From Lagopus muta (taxonomy: Eukaryota > Chordata > Aves > Galliformes > Phasianidae): a stretch of DNA of 64,000 nt. Below the pieces are notes generated by a model, which saw nothing but the letters and a program-made list of their open reading frames with translations, made no database searches and was not told where the DNA came from. The first letter of the stretch is position 1; each line of letters opens with the position of its first letter. Positions 22,317-35,620 of the stretch are shown in pieces. The DNA lies in the NCBI RefSeq assembly GCF_023343835.1, contig NC_064433.1, forward strand, positions 26,226,214 to 26,290,213. Direction: 5' to 3'. Made by a program: the position numbers and the translations under genes.

Positions 22317-24700
22317 GGGAGCATCTGTAAATCTTTAGCCTTGTGAAACACTACCATTCTCTGCTAAGCAATTGTGGCCTGTAGCCATGTCTTGAGAAGA
22401 AAATCAAGAATGGGATGTCAGCAGTTGTAAGGATTTGGGCAACATTCTGCAGTCTTTGCAATAGCTCACCTCTAATCCTATTTTAAACCTAAACATGTTC
22501 CTGCTGACCACTGCTGAAGGTTTGTAATTAAGAACAAAGGACTGAACTACTGCCCTGAATTTCTTTATGTGGTTGAAATCTAGATTATGAAAGTAGCAGG
22601 TGCTAAGTATCAGTGCTAAATGCTGTGTATATCACTACATAAAATAAGACCATCAGAAACATTAGCATTGGACATCTTAATAAATTAAGTTGATATGAGG
22701 TTAATGTGTTGATAAAACTAATTTTAGACATCTGAAGACCTTTAAAACATTTCATACAATTATTGTTTTGCAAAGACTGAAAACTGGGGACTCAAGTACT
22801 GTAACTGATTAAAGATGTGCCATGCATTATTGGATTATCACACTTACAAATCTGTTTGCCTTGTGAGTAAGTTTTGGGGAGCATTCCAAAGCAGTATTTT
22901 TGTTCTCATTTAGACTTCTTTTTTCTTTTCTTTTTCTTTTTTTTTTTCTTTTTTTTTTTTCTTCCGAATATATTACTCTTTCTAAATGCCATTTTCCTTA
23001 ACAGTGAAATAATAACATTTAACTGTATTCTGTGGTTTTTGCTGACTTGGTATAAAGTTTAATAGACTCTTATTTATATTTTTTAAAAAGCTAGATATCA
23101 GTCTGTTAGGCAACGTTAATGATAATATCCAGTCATAATTGAACAGTTATAATTATACAGAATAAACACATGTTGCCTTAAAGGGTTATCTAGTATCTTC
23201 CATTTTGTTTAGCATTGAAGCAAATAAGCAAGGAAAATTGAATCAGTGACTCTGGTCAGTCATTTGGGAGTGCACGAACGATCACTTAGTCCTCTTTTTT
23301 CCTTTTTACTCCGATGGTTCCCAAAATCAGTATGCACATCACTGGGATGATACGATTTTTTTCTAGGTGTGCCGCCCTTTCTGGTTTGTTCTGAGAAACA
23401 CAGGCAGTTGATGTATGTTTATATTTTAAGACAGCTGTCATGGGGAGACCGCAGCCTTAGTATGATATCTTGCACAATTTGTGAAGCATTTATTCTACTG
23501 AAGGCACAGTCTTGTTTATATTTTCTGCACATTTTGGTGTATTGGTTGTTTTAAATTATTTAAGTTTTAACTTGTGAAAGCATATAATATGATTTCTTAG
23601 TATTTTAGAAATACATTAGAGTCTGTGAGTCTTTCCTTCTTTAAGATACAGATGTGTGGATTTCAATATAAAGTTGCATTTGCCAAAATTTACCTGTGTA
23701 GCTTGTTAATTTTCTTGGAATAAAATTTTACATTTTTCCAGTTATACAATTAACCTTTTTTTATTTTGTCTAGTGAGCTAGCATGAAGTACTGAGAATGT
23801 AGCCATTATGAATTTATTATCCTTTGCAGTCACTGTATTCCCAAACTGTAAATGCATGAATGATGGGGACCACAGGATTGATAAATGATATTATCTACAG
23901 TAGCACTATTGTGTAGTTTATCATAATTACCCATCTATCTGTTTTAATATGTCAGTTATATTTAAAGTTACAACACAGTATTTGACATTAACTTCACAGT
24001 TTGATTTTGGAAAATGTGTATATTTGAAGCACAACATCACGAGTCAGTCGATCATAAAGAACGTTGATTTTTTTCTTAATTTCTGGAGCGACAAGACTAG
24101 AGGTCTTGATTCAGTATTGGTGTATGTTGTCCTTTGTTGTAGTTTTATGATCAGCAAGTTAATCTATACGTACACAAGCAGCAGTCAATAATGGAAATGC
24201 TTAAATTTGTATGATAACAGTATACAACATATGCAACAATTCAGAGAGTTGTGTCTATATGTGATCAGACAACTTGATCAAAGATTTAGTGAGCAATCTG
24301 TTTGACCTCACTTACACTTTTATACTGAGGTTGATTGGTTGAGAGGCATGGCCTAATATACTGTGTTGAAACAGAAAAAAATGCTGAAATAATGAGTCCT
24401 CATCAGTACAAGAATGTTTCAGAACATAATTTGAAACGGGACCAATAAACTTCTACCAAAAGGACTTTTTTATTACGCTGGAAAAGGCTTTGAAATTAAG
24501 GTAGTTAAGCAATTGTCAAAGATGGAAAGAGTGCATAAAAGCTGAATCGTGTGTTGAGAAAAATTCTGAAAGTTATCCCACTTAAGTTTATTAAAAGGTT
24601 GATTGGCAATAACTTCAGTCTAATTTCTATAAAATAGTAACCTTTACAAGGAACATTGATATTACATATTGTAATAAAGAAGTACATATAAATAAAGTTG
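22317..24700 (+). other. GPR85: GPR85 3' UTR region with several candidate poly(A) signals
   Basis: The 2.4 kb after the stop codon is AT-rich, without repeats of the CR1 type and without a credible new coding frame, as expected for the long 3' UTR of a brain receptor gene. AATAAA hexamers occur at 22,679, 23,161, 23,719, 24,444, 24,673 and 24,691, so alternative polyadenylation is possible. A pyrimidine tract of T runs broken by C covers about 22,908-22,964. ATTTA-type AU-rich motifs are scattered through the region. The true 3' end cannot be fixed from sequence alone; the pair of signals near 24.68 kb is the last close cluster. Confidence 0.6.
22908..22964 (+). repeat. Pyrimidine (T/C) low-complexity tract in the GPR85 3' UTR
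   Basis: About 55 bases of T runs interrupted by single C, on the transcribed sense strand, so the mRNA would carry a long U-rich/CUUU tract if the 3' UTR reaches this far. Such tracts are typical polypyrimidine-tract-binding or HuR-type sites; binding is not shown here. Confidence 0.9.
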
Positions 24701-27700
24701 TAAATAGTGTTACAGTTGTAGAAGTAGTCGGTTCTGAAAATTAGCCAGAAAATGATGACATTTCAAGAGCTGCATATTTGGGGCCTGACCTAACTCCTAA
24801 TAAAGTCAGTTGGTGTTTTCCCATTAACTTCATTTGGAGCAGAAGCAGGCCCTGACGTTTCTATAGTACTATGCTTCTGAAATACTAAGAAGGCTGTGTT
24901 TACTATGCAGTGGGGAAAAAAAAAAAAATTAAATTATTTCCCTGGAAGTTTTGCAAGCAGAAACTGATGTAAATTAAAATAATAAACGGTAAACAAGTCT
25001 GAAAGCAAATATTTTGCTAAATGTTTTTCTTTTGATATCAACGTAATCCCTTTGACTAACTGAAAGTTATGCAAGTGTGTTACTACTTGACAGAGAAGTG
25101 CTTTAAGTGTTTTTTTGTATTTTTCCAGTACAAGTGTTGTGTAAGATGTAATTCCTTTTATTCCCTCCAGTGTTAAAAGAACAAGGGAATGTGCAGAGAA
25201 GTTAAGTGACAACATATGAAGTAACATTTTGTACAGAGTTACTACTCACTGGAACTCACTGGCAAAGGATGTTGAGTAGTTGAGGGGTTCCTAAAGAATT
25301 GCACATATACGTGAACCAAAGCAGTAGTTGCAGATATTGACATGGCTGTCATTTTGATCCTAGTTGCCACATCAGGCCTCATGCATCAGGGTATAAATTC
25401 AGAGGAGCAAGAAGGCTTTCTTCCAGTTCAGTACATGCTTGCATCACAGTATGAAAAGCCTTCTGCTTTCATTTTAGTACGGATGTGACATTGGTGCCAA
25501 AGCTTACTGGGCTGGTAGATTACTCTTCTACTTCAGAATAGCAAAGAATATCATGCTGGTTTATGTCTGCACTGATATTGAATGCTCATGGGTAATGAGA
25601 AGCTAGTGGCAGAAAAAAGGTGTAAGAACAGATTCTGTCCAGAAAAAAATATCTTCCTCTGATTTTTTCCCCAATCTATTCGTGCCGCTGGCCCTTTGGC
25701 AGCCTCCATCACTTCTTCCAGGTGAGATATTTTATATATTGAGTCCTGTATTTATCCTGCCCCAGTGCTCTTTATGTATCTCAGCCATTTCTCCTCCAGA
25801 ACAGACAGACGAGCTGTACTGACTTCCGGTGGTTGCCCAAAGTTTGTCCGTGTCCGGGTTGCCTTCCTGAATACAGAGAGACCACTGGTTCCTTCCAGCT
25901 GCCTTCATAGCTGCAGATGTCATGCCAGGGTGCTTGTCTTGCACACCGGGTATCTCTGGCTTTTGGCTTTGATAATGAAGAAGATGCTGTCTGTGTTATG
26001 CAAAGAAAAAATCAGGATGAGGAGCAGGCAACAGGAAGCAGTTTCCTCTCTTCCAACCCCTTCATAACAAAAGCACAGTTGTTGCTGCATAAACTCTCTA
26101 AATAAATCAAATGTACAGTCAGAAAATTAATGCAAGGTTGTCGGTACAGCCATAGAAGATTATTACGCAATGGTTTTCAGCCATTCTCCAGGCCTCGGGG
26201 GCAGAGGAGTCCTCTGCATCTATCTCCTTATAAATGCACTGAGTTTTTTCGCTTGTATTGTCTTTGCTCTGCCTTTCAAGCGTGAAAACATTTTACTTAC
26301 ATGAGCACAGTGTCACTGCAAGCTGCTATTACCCCTGTGTTTAATAAATAACGTCAAAGGGAAGCCTGATGTTTTTTGAGGTAGATTAGAGAGGTACTTG
26401 GACTAACATTTGTTTTTTAGCAAATGTTAAATAGAACTGTGGGTTGCCAGGCTCTTCCATAGTTACACAGTCAGATGTCAATTGTTGACAATAGAAATGG
26501 TGTAGACTAACTTGCGTAAAGCTAAATCATAGATAATACAAGGCATACGCACTCTAGACTGCAAGAATTTCCTGTGTTTGTTACGTTTTTTGAGGAATGA
26601 AGTTAAGCTGAAGTAAAAAGCCGAAGTAGAAACTCAGAGGAAAATGGTGGGTGTTTTTCCTTTTTTTCTGCTTTGTTTTAGCATAGCTGTGCTAATCTGC
26701 AACCTGGGTTACACACCCACAGACAGCCAGGAGTTGACTGCACAGTTCTGCATACCACATAGACAGCTTCCTTCCAGCTTATATTCATTGAGAGCTGTGT
26801 AAGTGCACGCTACTGATCTGGTTGACTTCTCAGAAAAAAGAAAGGGCTCACTCTAAGATACTGTTCTTCAAAAGTAAATTTCAGTAGATGTTCTCTCCTT
26901 TTGTTTACTGAAGTGATTCTGAGTATGAAGAAACCAGTGATCTACATTGGTAATCAACTTAAGCATGCTGTGGCTGTGTCCATTAGCACCAGGACAAGAT
27001 GGCATTTTTTGATGCGTAGGGCAGCAAGGGATCAAAGAGTTTGATATTACATACCATGACTTCCCTTGAGTGGCCTGAAAATAGCTCATGGTTTATATTT
27101 AGAAGAAAAAAAAATATGATGAAACTGTCCATTTCAATGGATAAAGTCTTTAACTCGACAGTATGGGAAAAAACTCAAATTTTAAAAATTGCTCATTATA
27201 AATAGCAAAGGGTTTTTGTGTGTTTATGTTAAATGTGCAATTACGTAAGTATATGGTGATCAAAGGAGTGCCACAGTAAATAAACTACATTTGTAATAGT
27301 CTAAAGAGGAAATAAGTAACAACAATCTTCAGCCATTTAAATCAAAATAAATGTATTCAGTATTCAGTGATTTTGTGTACCTGGTGCACTTAGAGCAATG
27401 CCTTTAGACAGTGGCTTGACTGATGCAATCCAGAGAGACTTACTCTTTACATCACAGTCTTTGTACTGTGCTTTATAATGAACACAAGTTTTCAAAACAG
27501 AATTCGTCTGATATAATCTTCAACAAATTGCATTAGCTACAATAAATATTAGGCAAATTACTGTCTCCAGAGATTATTCAAAATTATCTCTGTGCTAATT
27601 CAGGAAGAGTCTACTTCACCTTTGTTAAAGAGCCATCTAGCCAAAGATGCATATTTTTTTGTCATCCTGTCATTTCTTGGTTAAGACGAGTTGTTCTGTA

Positions 27701-28102
27701 ACGTGGAATTAAAAATCCCAAGTATGATATGTTTGAATTTCAATTAGTATGCCACTTATTAAGTTGCTGTAGTGACATTTTAAACAAACCTATGAAGCTT
27801 ATGTTTAAAAATGTGAGCAATCACTTAGGAAAACAAACAAGCAAACGAAGTCCAGTCTCACGCTGCCAGTTGAATATTTCTCATATTTTCCTGGAATATT
27901 AGAGTTTCAATTTTAGGAAAGCAAAGGCAAACTTTGAAAAGAAGTGTGTGGGAGAGAAGGAAGCCAGAAATACGTTTGTTGAGGTAATCTTTGCAGTGGG
28001 AAAGGTTATCATGTATGTATTGCATTTTCCACATGATTATAGTCTATCAGCTTGTCTGTGTTTTGCTGGTGTCTATAAGCAGGATTAAATTCTCCATTAT
28101 TT

Positions 28103-28130
28103 ACCATTAACTATATACCATCAACTATAT
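28103..28130 (+). repeat. 14-bp tandem duplication (ACCATTAACTATAT / ACCATCAACTATAT)
   Basis: Two adjacent copies with one mismatch. Confidence 0.93.
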
Positions 28131-31100
28131 AATTTTCATTCTATAATCAAAAAGCTCAGGCATGTTAACATCCTTAAGTAAGTTGAAGAAGTTGCTAAAA
28201 ACAGAGTTCTGCATAATTTTGGAGGATGGGATGCTTGAGACAGTTCAAGACAAGCATATGTATATAAGCTGACTACGTTAGGCAGCAGGTGGGGGAATAC
28301 AGTAAGGTTTCCACTCCTGTATATGTTTTAGCTAAAATCCTGCCATTTTCCTTCAGTGAAGGAAACCATGGAACCAGTGCACCTCTAGCCTGTAACCACT
28401 TCCATGCTGGTCTTAGGTCAGACATCATTTGTGCATACTCTTGGTATTTATGGTGAAATGGAGCAGGGAGCAGAGATCAGAAATGCCCAGAAAACATGCA
28501 GAGGCTGCAGACAAGTGATACGTGTTTGTCTTCTCAAAACAGAAGAAGTAATGGGAGAAGCAGAGGTCCAGAGGTAAATGTTTATGTCAGCTGGTTGGTG
28601 TTTCATGCTCTGTTGCCCTCTTAGAAGTAACTGAGATCTGGTTTACTCTTGATCTGTTTTTATTTTATTTAATTTGAAAATGCATTGTATCTCCACCAGT
28701 CCACTCCATCCCACCCCTCACAAGTTGATTTTATGCTTAATCGAGTTTGTATAGTCTTCACAATGCATACTTAATGGCAGATCATTTGTAGCTTTGCACT
28801 GATTATGGAGGTATATATCAAAGCATGTGCTTGCTCATTTCCATAAGCAATTCCTGTGTTCGAGACAACACAAATCCTATTTCTGAAATTAAGGCACTCT
28901 ACAATTATGTTTCCTGAATTCTCTGTCAAGGCCCTTCAGCTTTGGAAATTTCTTCTGTTTGATCCAAAACACTCAGTGCAGATTATTATGGCACACTGCA
29001 GGGAACATTCGATTTCTCTGACTGCAGGACTGTTTGGACATCACAAAGACTGGAAATGTATATTTAGCTTCTGTGTCATAATTTATGGTAATGACTGGGC
29101 AATAGAAGTGATAGTGATGGGGCTCCTAAAATAACATATTTGGATAACTGCAATTTTAAATTTAATCCTAAGATACCTAGCACAAAAGAGAAATGCTCCT
29201 TTTGTAAGATGATTGTGTAAATGAAAGCAAACACAAGTAAACACACAAATAAGTATAGTCACAATGCAGTTAATGTACTCTGTCAAAGCTATAGCAAGAG
29301 AGACATAAAGCAAAACAAACAAAAAAAAGAGTATCATTTGACATGTAATCCTTGTAATTTTGGACACAGTCCCTCTTCAAGGAAAATCTTCCTTTTGTGA
29401 AATCTTGTCTCAATAAAAACTAGAAGATCATGATGGTTAATGTAAGCGCTGATGTTTTTTACTTGACTAGTTCTCGGTGAGAGGACGCTGTACGGAGTGT
29501 TAGCAGCAATCTATGTCATAGGCTATGCGCAAAAGCAATCTGCTGATTGCTTTCAAGGGAGGACGTATATGCATATATATGGATTATTTTCAGACTCCTC
29601 AAAATACTGCAGTATAGTTGGTAATGAGTAGAGACACTTCAAACTCCTGTGGAAGGCATGGAGCATCACACTGGAGCATGATGAGAATAAAGTCAGGCAC
29701 AAGGAAGATGAGGGACATTTAGTGGTATCCTCCTGTGCTGGTACTAGTAGATAATGCCTTTGGATTTATTTGTATACCTCTTTGTAAGTTCCTAAGTGGT
29801 GGTAAGGGTATTTGCAGTAAGGTGGGGTGGAGAGCTGCTGGCAAAACCTTGCTCCCACTTCTTTACATAGGGGTGGTCTGGAATTTGAGCCCATAATAGG
29901 CTGGTTCCTGCCCCAAGCAGCTTGTGGGTGGTTCTGGTCACTAAACCCATCAGCCTAAGGAGATAGCCCAGATGGGTTATTTGGACACGGTCCATGCTGT
30001 TCAAATGTTTGAAACTTGTTTTCCTTTCAGTTTTTGTTGTGAGTAGTTTCTGGTTTTCATGGGTGAAAAAGAGGTGCGTGCAAAAGGAATGAATGGGAGA
30101 TCAAATAATTTCCTTGTAAAAATGTAAATCTTGAAGCAGACAGAAACCACTGTTTGTGGAGACTGTTCTGTATAGATGACCTTCCTGTAGCAGTCACACT
30201 GGCGCAAAAGCTGATGTGTATTGTACTCATTTGTATTGGAAAAAAATCCATTTTGTATCTTTTGGATTAAAATTTCATGTTAAATTTGTTTCTTAGCATC
30301 CTAACTTGAAGGCAGTCACAAAAGTGCCCATCGCCCTCTCCCAGCTGGGGGAACCCCAAGTCTCAATGGAAAACACAGTATCAGTGGGAATATTGTGATG
30401 CTTTGATGCCAGTTAATTGAATGCTGATGCAGTAACAGTTATTGCAGCTGAAGGAGTTAATTTCCTGCTTCCACGTGTTTCTTACGCAAACATCTTCAAT
30501 CCCTTTTGTACAAGGCAGGCTTGGCAAATGTGGTTGTTTGGGGTGGTATTGATATCTGAGCCATGCTGTCTAAGCACAAATGCTGGCTACTAAATAATGT
30601 ATTAATTTAAAGTTCAGAAGAGGCAGTGTAAAGCTAAACAAGCTGTGTTTTCTTAAGTCATGCTTGTAATCCATTAAACATTGGCTTTCTACCTGGGTAT
30701 TGTCAGATTTAGCATACAAACGGAGTACAAAATTAGAAATCAAGCTGTCAAGATAATTTCTGTTCACTGAATATAAGTGTGAAGTGCTGTAACTATAACA
30801 ATTTCTATTTGACTGCTTCTTTGCAAATATTGAAAAAGACTATTTGGTAGAACAGATAGAAAATCCCTCACCATACTGAAATTAGTAATAAAATACCTAT
30901 TGCTTTCAGTGAAGTCAGGCATAAACCTTTATTTCTAAAGACAATAGATTCACTTGTATTAGAATTGTCTAAGAAAGGAGTTTTTAAGGCCCAGACCACA
31001 CTCTTTAAGTATTTTGGTTCTATTTTCTTCATGTCAAGGTTTTCATATGATGAGTGCTGCAGTGAAATCTGAACTCCTGTTGTAATTTATATTTATGTAA

Positions 31101-31442
31101 CCACGTTGCTTAACAGCCTCATTATGGACAAGTACCTTTTTGTATTAGGTTCTGTGAAAAAGCAGCTTCTGTGTAAAAGCACACAATTAAAAGAAGGGTG
31201 CAGGCAAGTGAGATTCCAAGGAAATTCTTAGAGAGTGTTGGTAAGTGTGATGGGGGAAGAGATCCCAGTGTATTGGGTTGGTTTTTGTTGTTGTTATTTG
31301 GTTGGAGGTTTTTTTTAATATAGAGAAGGAGAGAGATGATAAAAAGGCAAGTTTTTAAAGGATCGAAAAATAACAAGAGGATAGATTTTTAGAAGAGAGG
31401 AACAGCTTGGGAGAAAGTACAAAGGCTGTTTCCTGAAAATGT

Positions 31443-31468
31443 AATTGTCAGTGATAATTGTCAGTGAT
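31443..31468 (+). repeat. 13-bp tandem duplication (AATTGTCAGTGAT x2)
   Basis: Two perfect adjacent copies. Confidence 0.95.
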
Positions 31469-33640
31469 AGCCTGTCAACATGAGCGGATTGGAACCTCTT
31501 GATAAAGAAAGAAAGATGATAGACCAAGAAGAGCAGAAAGAAGTGTCATTGAAGCTGAATGAGGAACAGCAAATAGCTACTGATCCTCAGCATTAGGTAA
31601 GAAGAGGTCATCAGAGGTCATGTTGAAAGGAAGGCTCAGTGAAAACAGCTGGTGAAAGCCAAAGAGATTGACTCCACGTAGTGACCGCAGTCAGTGAGCT
31701 TAAAAATGAGAAGCAGACTGAGATGGTAGAGTAGTTGTGAAAATAAGCAATAAAGGGGATACAAAAACCTGGTTTTGGTTTTTGTTTTTTCCAAATTAAG
31801 ATAGAAGTTATCTAACCCCTGAATTGTTATGGAAGGAGTCAGAGGAGAAAAGATGCTGATGACACCAGCCAGAGAGACTGAGGGATATTCATAAGAGTGG
31901 TGGGAGGTGAGGAAAGGTGAAGGCAAGGTTGGAGGAATGACCAAACTTGAGTAAATGTTCTTGAATCAAAGTGGAGAGATGTGCATTTGAGATTCCAATA
32001 GATGAAGAACACTGGCAAGATTGGAAGAAGTGACAGTAATTAGAAAAGGAAATGACATTAGCTGGAGAGTGTAAGGGAGGGAGGGTGAAAGAAGGGAAGA
32101 ACTGCTATATTGCAAAAGATTTGGGAAGAAACAGAACAAGGGTTGTCCAGACAGGAGTAGGTTGCTATTGTCTATTAGAGGATCTGCTTACCAGTGACTT
32201 TATGGTAAGCCATGGCAAAAGAAAGCAATTGTAAGGGTTTCTAACAGTGGTGTCTAGGCAGCTGTGGTTCCAGTGCTCAGTGTCTTGTAGCCAGTAATAT
32301 CTGAGTTCAGTTGGAGCCTGAAGGAAGATTAGTATCCACTATTTACCTGTTCACTCTTTTTTTGACACTGTAATAGGTTTTACTGTTCTACTCCCATATT
32401 CTTATTCTTTCTCTTTTTTGTAACTGTACATTTGTTACTCAACTAAGAAAAACTACATATTCTTTATAAGTGGTACTGTATTTAGAGCATATTGGCCCAA
32501 TGATTTTGATGACTTTCATACTGGATGACAGCTTTTCAAAGGAGCGAAAGTGCCATTTCTGTGCAATTTCAGAGCACTGCAGTGCTTTGTTATCATTATC
32601 TCCCATAATGGTGGTATCTTGGTCTGGTGAAGTGACCATTAGGAAGAAAGCCAGTAAGTTCAGGTTCTCATTGCAGCTTTCCTGGTAATATCATTGCATG
32701 GGTGACCTTGCATGATTTATACAGGCCAACTTTCTAGTTATCCCCTAGTTTTAAACATCCCAAGGACTTTGGGGATTCTTAGTTTAAGACACTAGCTAAC
32801 CAATATGTATGGCAATACAGCACCTGTAACTATAGATTACGTTAGTGTAACAGGTATGTAGGTGGCAAAATCGATCAAAAGTGTTATGGCTAGAGTGCTT
32901 TGCTAAGTTTTAGCCTTTTGAAGAGTGTAAGTTGAAATTCTGTGCTGATGTTTTCCTTCTTGAGAAACTCAAAATTTGATGTGAAGAAAAGTTCTTTTTT
33001 TTTTTGACATCTTTACATAGATTAAGCCAAGCATTATTTCAGGATAAACTTCCAAAAATAAGATAGCCAGATAATTTGTCAGTTTGAAAATGTTTAGTTC
33101 AGGGTTTTGTTTGCTTGGTTAGTTTCTTTTTTTTCCCTCAAACTTTTATTTTGCACAGTTTGCTAGTTGAATAGAATGGCTGATAATATAATTTAATGGA
33201 AGGATAGGAGAATTAATTAGCGAATGTTTCTAGATTTTTGAAACTCATTATAAATCTGGATTTACCCCTGTAATTGACAAGGCTGTGTAAAATGGCTGTA
33301 GCTGCTCTAGGCAAGCAAATAATTGTTACAGCTTTTTCAGCTAAAGGTTGATGAGATAGCATGGTGGTCAGCTCTTGTTGCTAACGATATACTGCAGCCC
33401 AAAAGTTAGGAGACAACTGTGACTGATGATTTGGGATGTTCAGATAGCCTCATCTTGCCAAGAGATATGTTCATTAAGTTGTCAAAGAACTGAAATGTAT
33501 GCATTGCCCATCCATCTGGCATATAATTTAAATACAGCTGAATTCCTGACCTCAGATATGATATAAGCATTTCTGAGTAGACATGACTGATACATTTGCA
33601 TAAACAGAGACACTTAGAATAAAAATCTATTTTAAAAGGA

Positions 33641-33662
33641 GGGGGGGGGGGGGGGGGGGGGG
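33641..33662 (+). repeat. Poly(G) tract of 22 G
   Basis: An uninterrupted run of 22 guanines follows TTTTAAAAGGA. Such runs can form quadruplexes and are prone to length error in sequencing, so the exact count is uncertain. Confidence 0.95.
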
Positions 33663-35477
33663 AAGACTTCTGAGATCTAGATACTCATCATAACATTGAT
33701 AGATGGTGGCATACTCAAATAGAAAAAAAAAAAACATTTTACTGAGTACTAAATAATATTTTTTTAATGTTTGCACAGGGATTTTCAGTGCAATTAATAA
33801 AGTCTCTCTCTAGCCTGAAGTAAGGTGTCAGCAGTTGAAGTTCCTGAAACTGAGATATTGAATTCATCACAATGAGTTTTCTGAGGATAGAAATCCTCTA
33901 TTTTCTGAATAGATAATCTGCATGATTTTAAATATTAAAAGCCTTTGTCAGGGTAGATATGCCTCCAAAAATACAAGTTGACAGTTACACACGATTAAGG
34001 CACAGTTGCCTGGGCAATTCAGTATCTGGGTTACCACAAAATATTATAGATAAATATTAGTATTGATACCCAATTTATTTCTTTATTTGTTTGTTTGTTT
34101 TTACTTTTGCCAGACTGCAACAGTATCATTAGTTAAGGCATTTTAGTGATGCCTAACATTTAGTATTTGAAACTGATCACATCAGTACGATGCTAGAGCG
34201 CAAACCTGCTCAACCCACAAAAGGCTGTGCAGGACAACCCAGTGGGAACAGCAGCTCTGTGGATGCACCTACAGTCCCCTGGGGTTCTATGTGAGCAGTT
34301 AGGGTTCCCTTAGCTCTTAGTTGAGCTCCAGCAGACCAGGTGATGGTTTGGCTGGTCAGTTGGGAGAGAGGTCTTCAGGCTGTTGCAGGTCTGACATGTA
34401 GGTCCCTAAGTCTGAGCCCGAGGTTTTATTGCATGGATATCCTACAGTCTTTCTTCAGGTCTCTGCACAAGAACACTGTCTCAAACTCAAGACTGAATCT
34501 GACAGAAAGGGAAGTGTTATTCTTCTTTATCTGTACAGGAGAACTGGTACACAGACGTGTAGTTCTACACAAGCAGATGGCAGTATCTTGTTTTCCTCTT
34601 CCTTTTCTCGGTATGGAGTGTGTCACTTTCCTCAAGTCAAGAATCTGGGGATATATTTACCGAGAGAGCTAATAGCAAAACTTCCCTCTTGCTGGATGAG
34701 CAGTTTAAAGAGTGGTATATTTCTCCCATTCGTGAGCATGTTGTAAACTTATTGGGCACTTCTGAGCATCCAGTACTCAGGTGAAGAAAGTAAATGCAGG
34801 CTGGTAGCTCCCAGAGGTACAGGTGTTAGGTATTTTTATTCTGAGCATTGTCCTTCTGCTGCACGAGTACCTCCCCACTTCTGCCAGTATCTTCTTTTGT
34901 CCTCCAGTTTGCTACACACTTGAAACTGTGTGCTCTTCGAGGGCCACAACAGCAGGACTAGACTGTTTGTCCCTGTTCAGCAAAAATTAAGGAAGTAAAA
35001 ATCCCTATCTAGAGCTTGTTGCTGTTTTATGCTCCTTTGCTTGCTTCTAGGTGTCTCATTGCAGGAGGGTGTTCACTGTTCACTCTCAGGTGACAACTTC
35101 AAGCTTTCCCTTGCCAGCACTGCTTAAATCCATAAGCATTTAAGGGAGGAACTTTAGTCTTTTTCTAGTTCAGTGGTATGGAGGCTCAAGGGCAAGCTAA
35201 GGAACAAAATGTTCCATGACCCTTCTGTCCCTCACTGATTTTTTTTTCAGCTTGCAATGACCACCCTGTGATACCTCCCCATACAAACAGATACCTCTGA
35301 TAGATTCAAGTAATGCTATCATTATACCTGGCCCATTCCTGCTGCTTAGAGGGCACGTTTATAAAAGGTGGCATGCCAGCTTTCAAAAGCTTCTTCTTGA
35401 GCGCAGGCTGGCATTCAAACAGTTGAAGCTGCAGCTGTAAGCCATACACAGTTCACAGAGTGGTTGTGGGGCTGAGC

Positions 35478-35620
35478 AGAATCACAGAATCACACAGAAT
35501 CACAGAATCACAGAATTGTAGGGGTTGGAAGGGATCTCCAGAGATCATCGAGTCCAACCCCCCTGCCAAAGCAGGTTCCCTACAGTAGGTCGCACAGGTA
35601 AGGTCTCCTGTACAGCAGGT
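35478..35620 (-). mobile_element. CR1 LINE fragment, inverted, with an expanded octamer tail
   Basis: The left edge has four to five AGAATCAC-type units (35,479-35,517), one carrying an extra AC. These are followed by GGGGTTGGAAGGGATCTCCA and GAGATCATCGAGTCCAACC, then CCTACAGTAGGTCGCACAGG. It is relatively well preserved and 5'-truncated near 35,610-35,620. Confidence 0.93.

Larger units (their letters stand above)
24701..35477. other. Intergenic DNA downstream of GPR85, no gene recognised
   Basis: AT-rich throughout, with no CpG island and no CR1 copy that I can recognise over about 10.8 kb. This makes it the longest repeat-poor stretch of the window. It carries A runs (24,916-24,928), the small tandem duplications at 28.1 and 31.4 kb, and the 22-G run at 33.64 kb. 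Open frames of up to about 110 codons look random. Confidence 0.7.

Noticed and set aside
21389-22330. Frames of 104 and 133 codons in another phase over the GPR85 coding region
   Set aside because: They are shadows of the GPR85 frame, which carries all the recognisable receptor motifs.
34340-34746. Overlapping 110- and 105-codon + frames
   Set aside because: Two phases are open at once, with no domain in either; likely chance.
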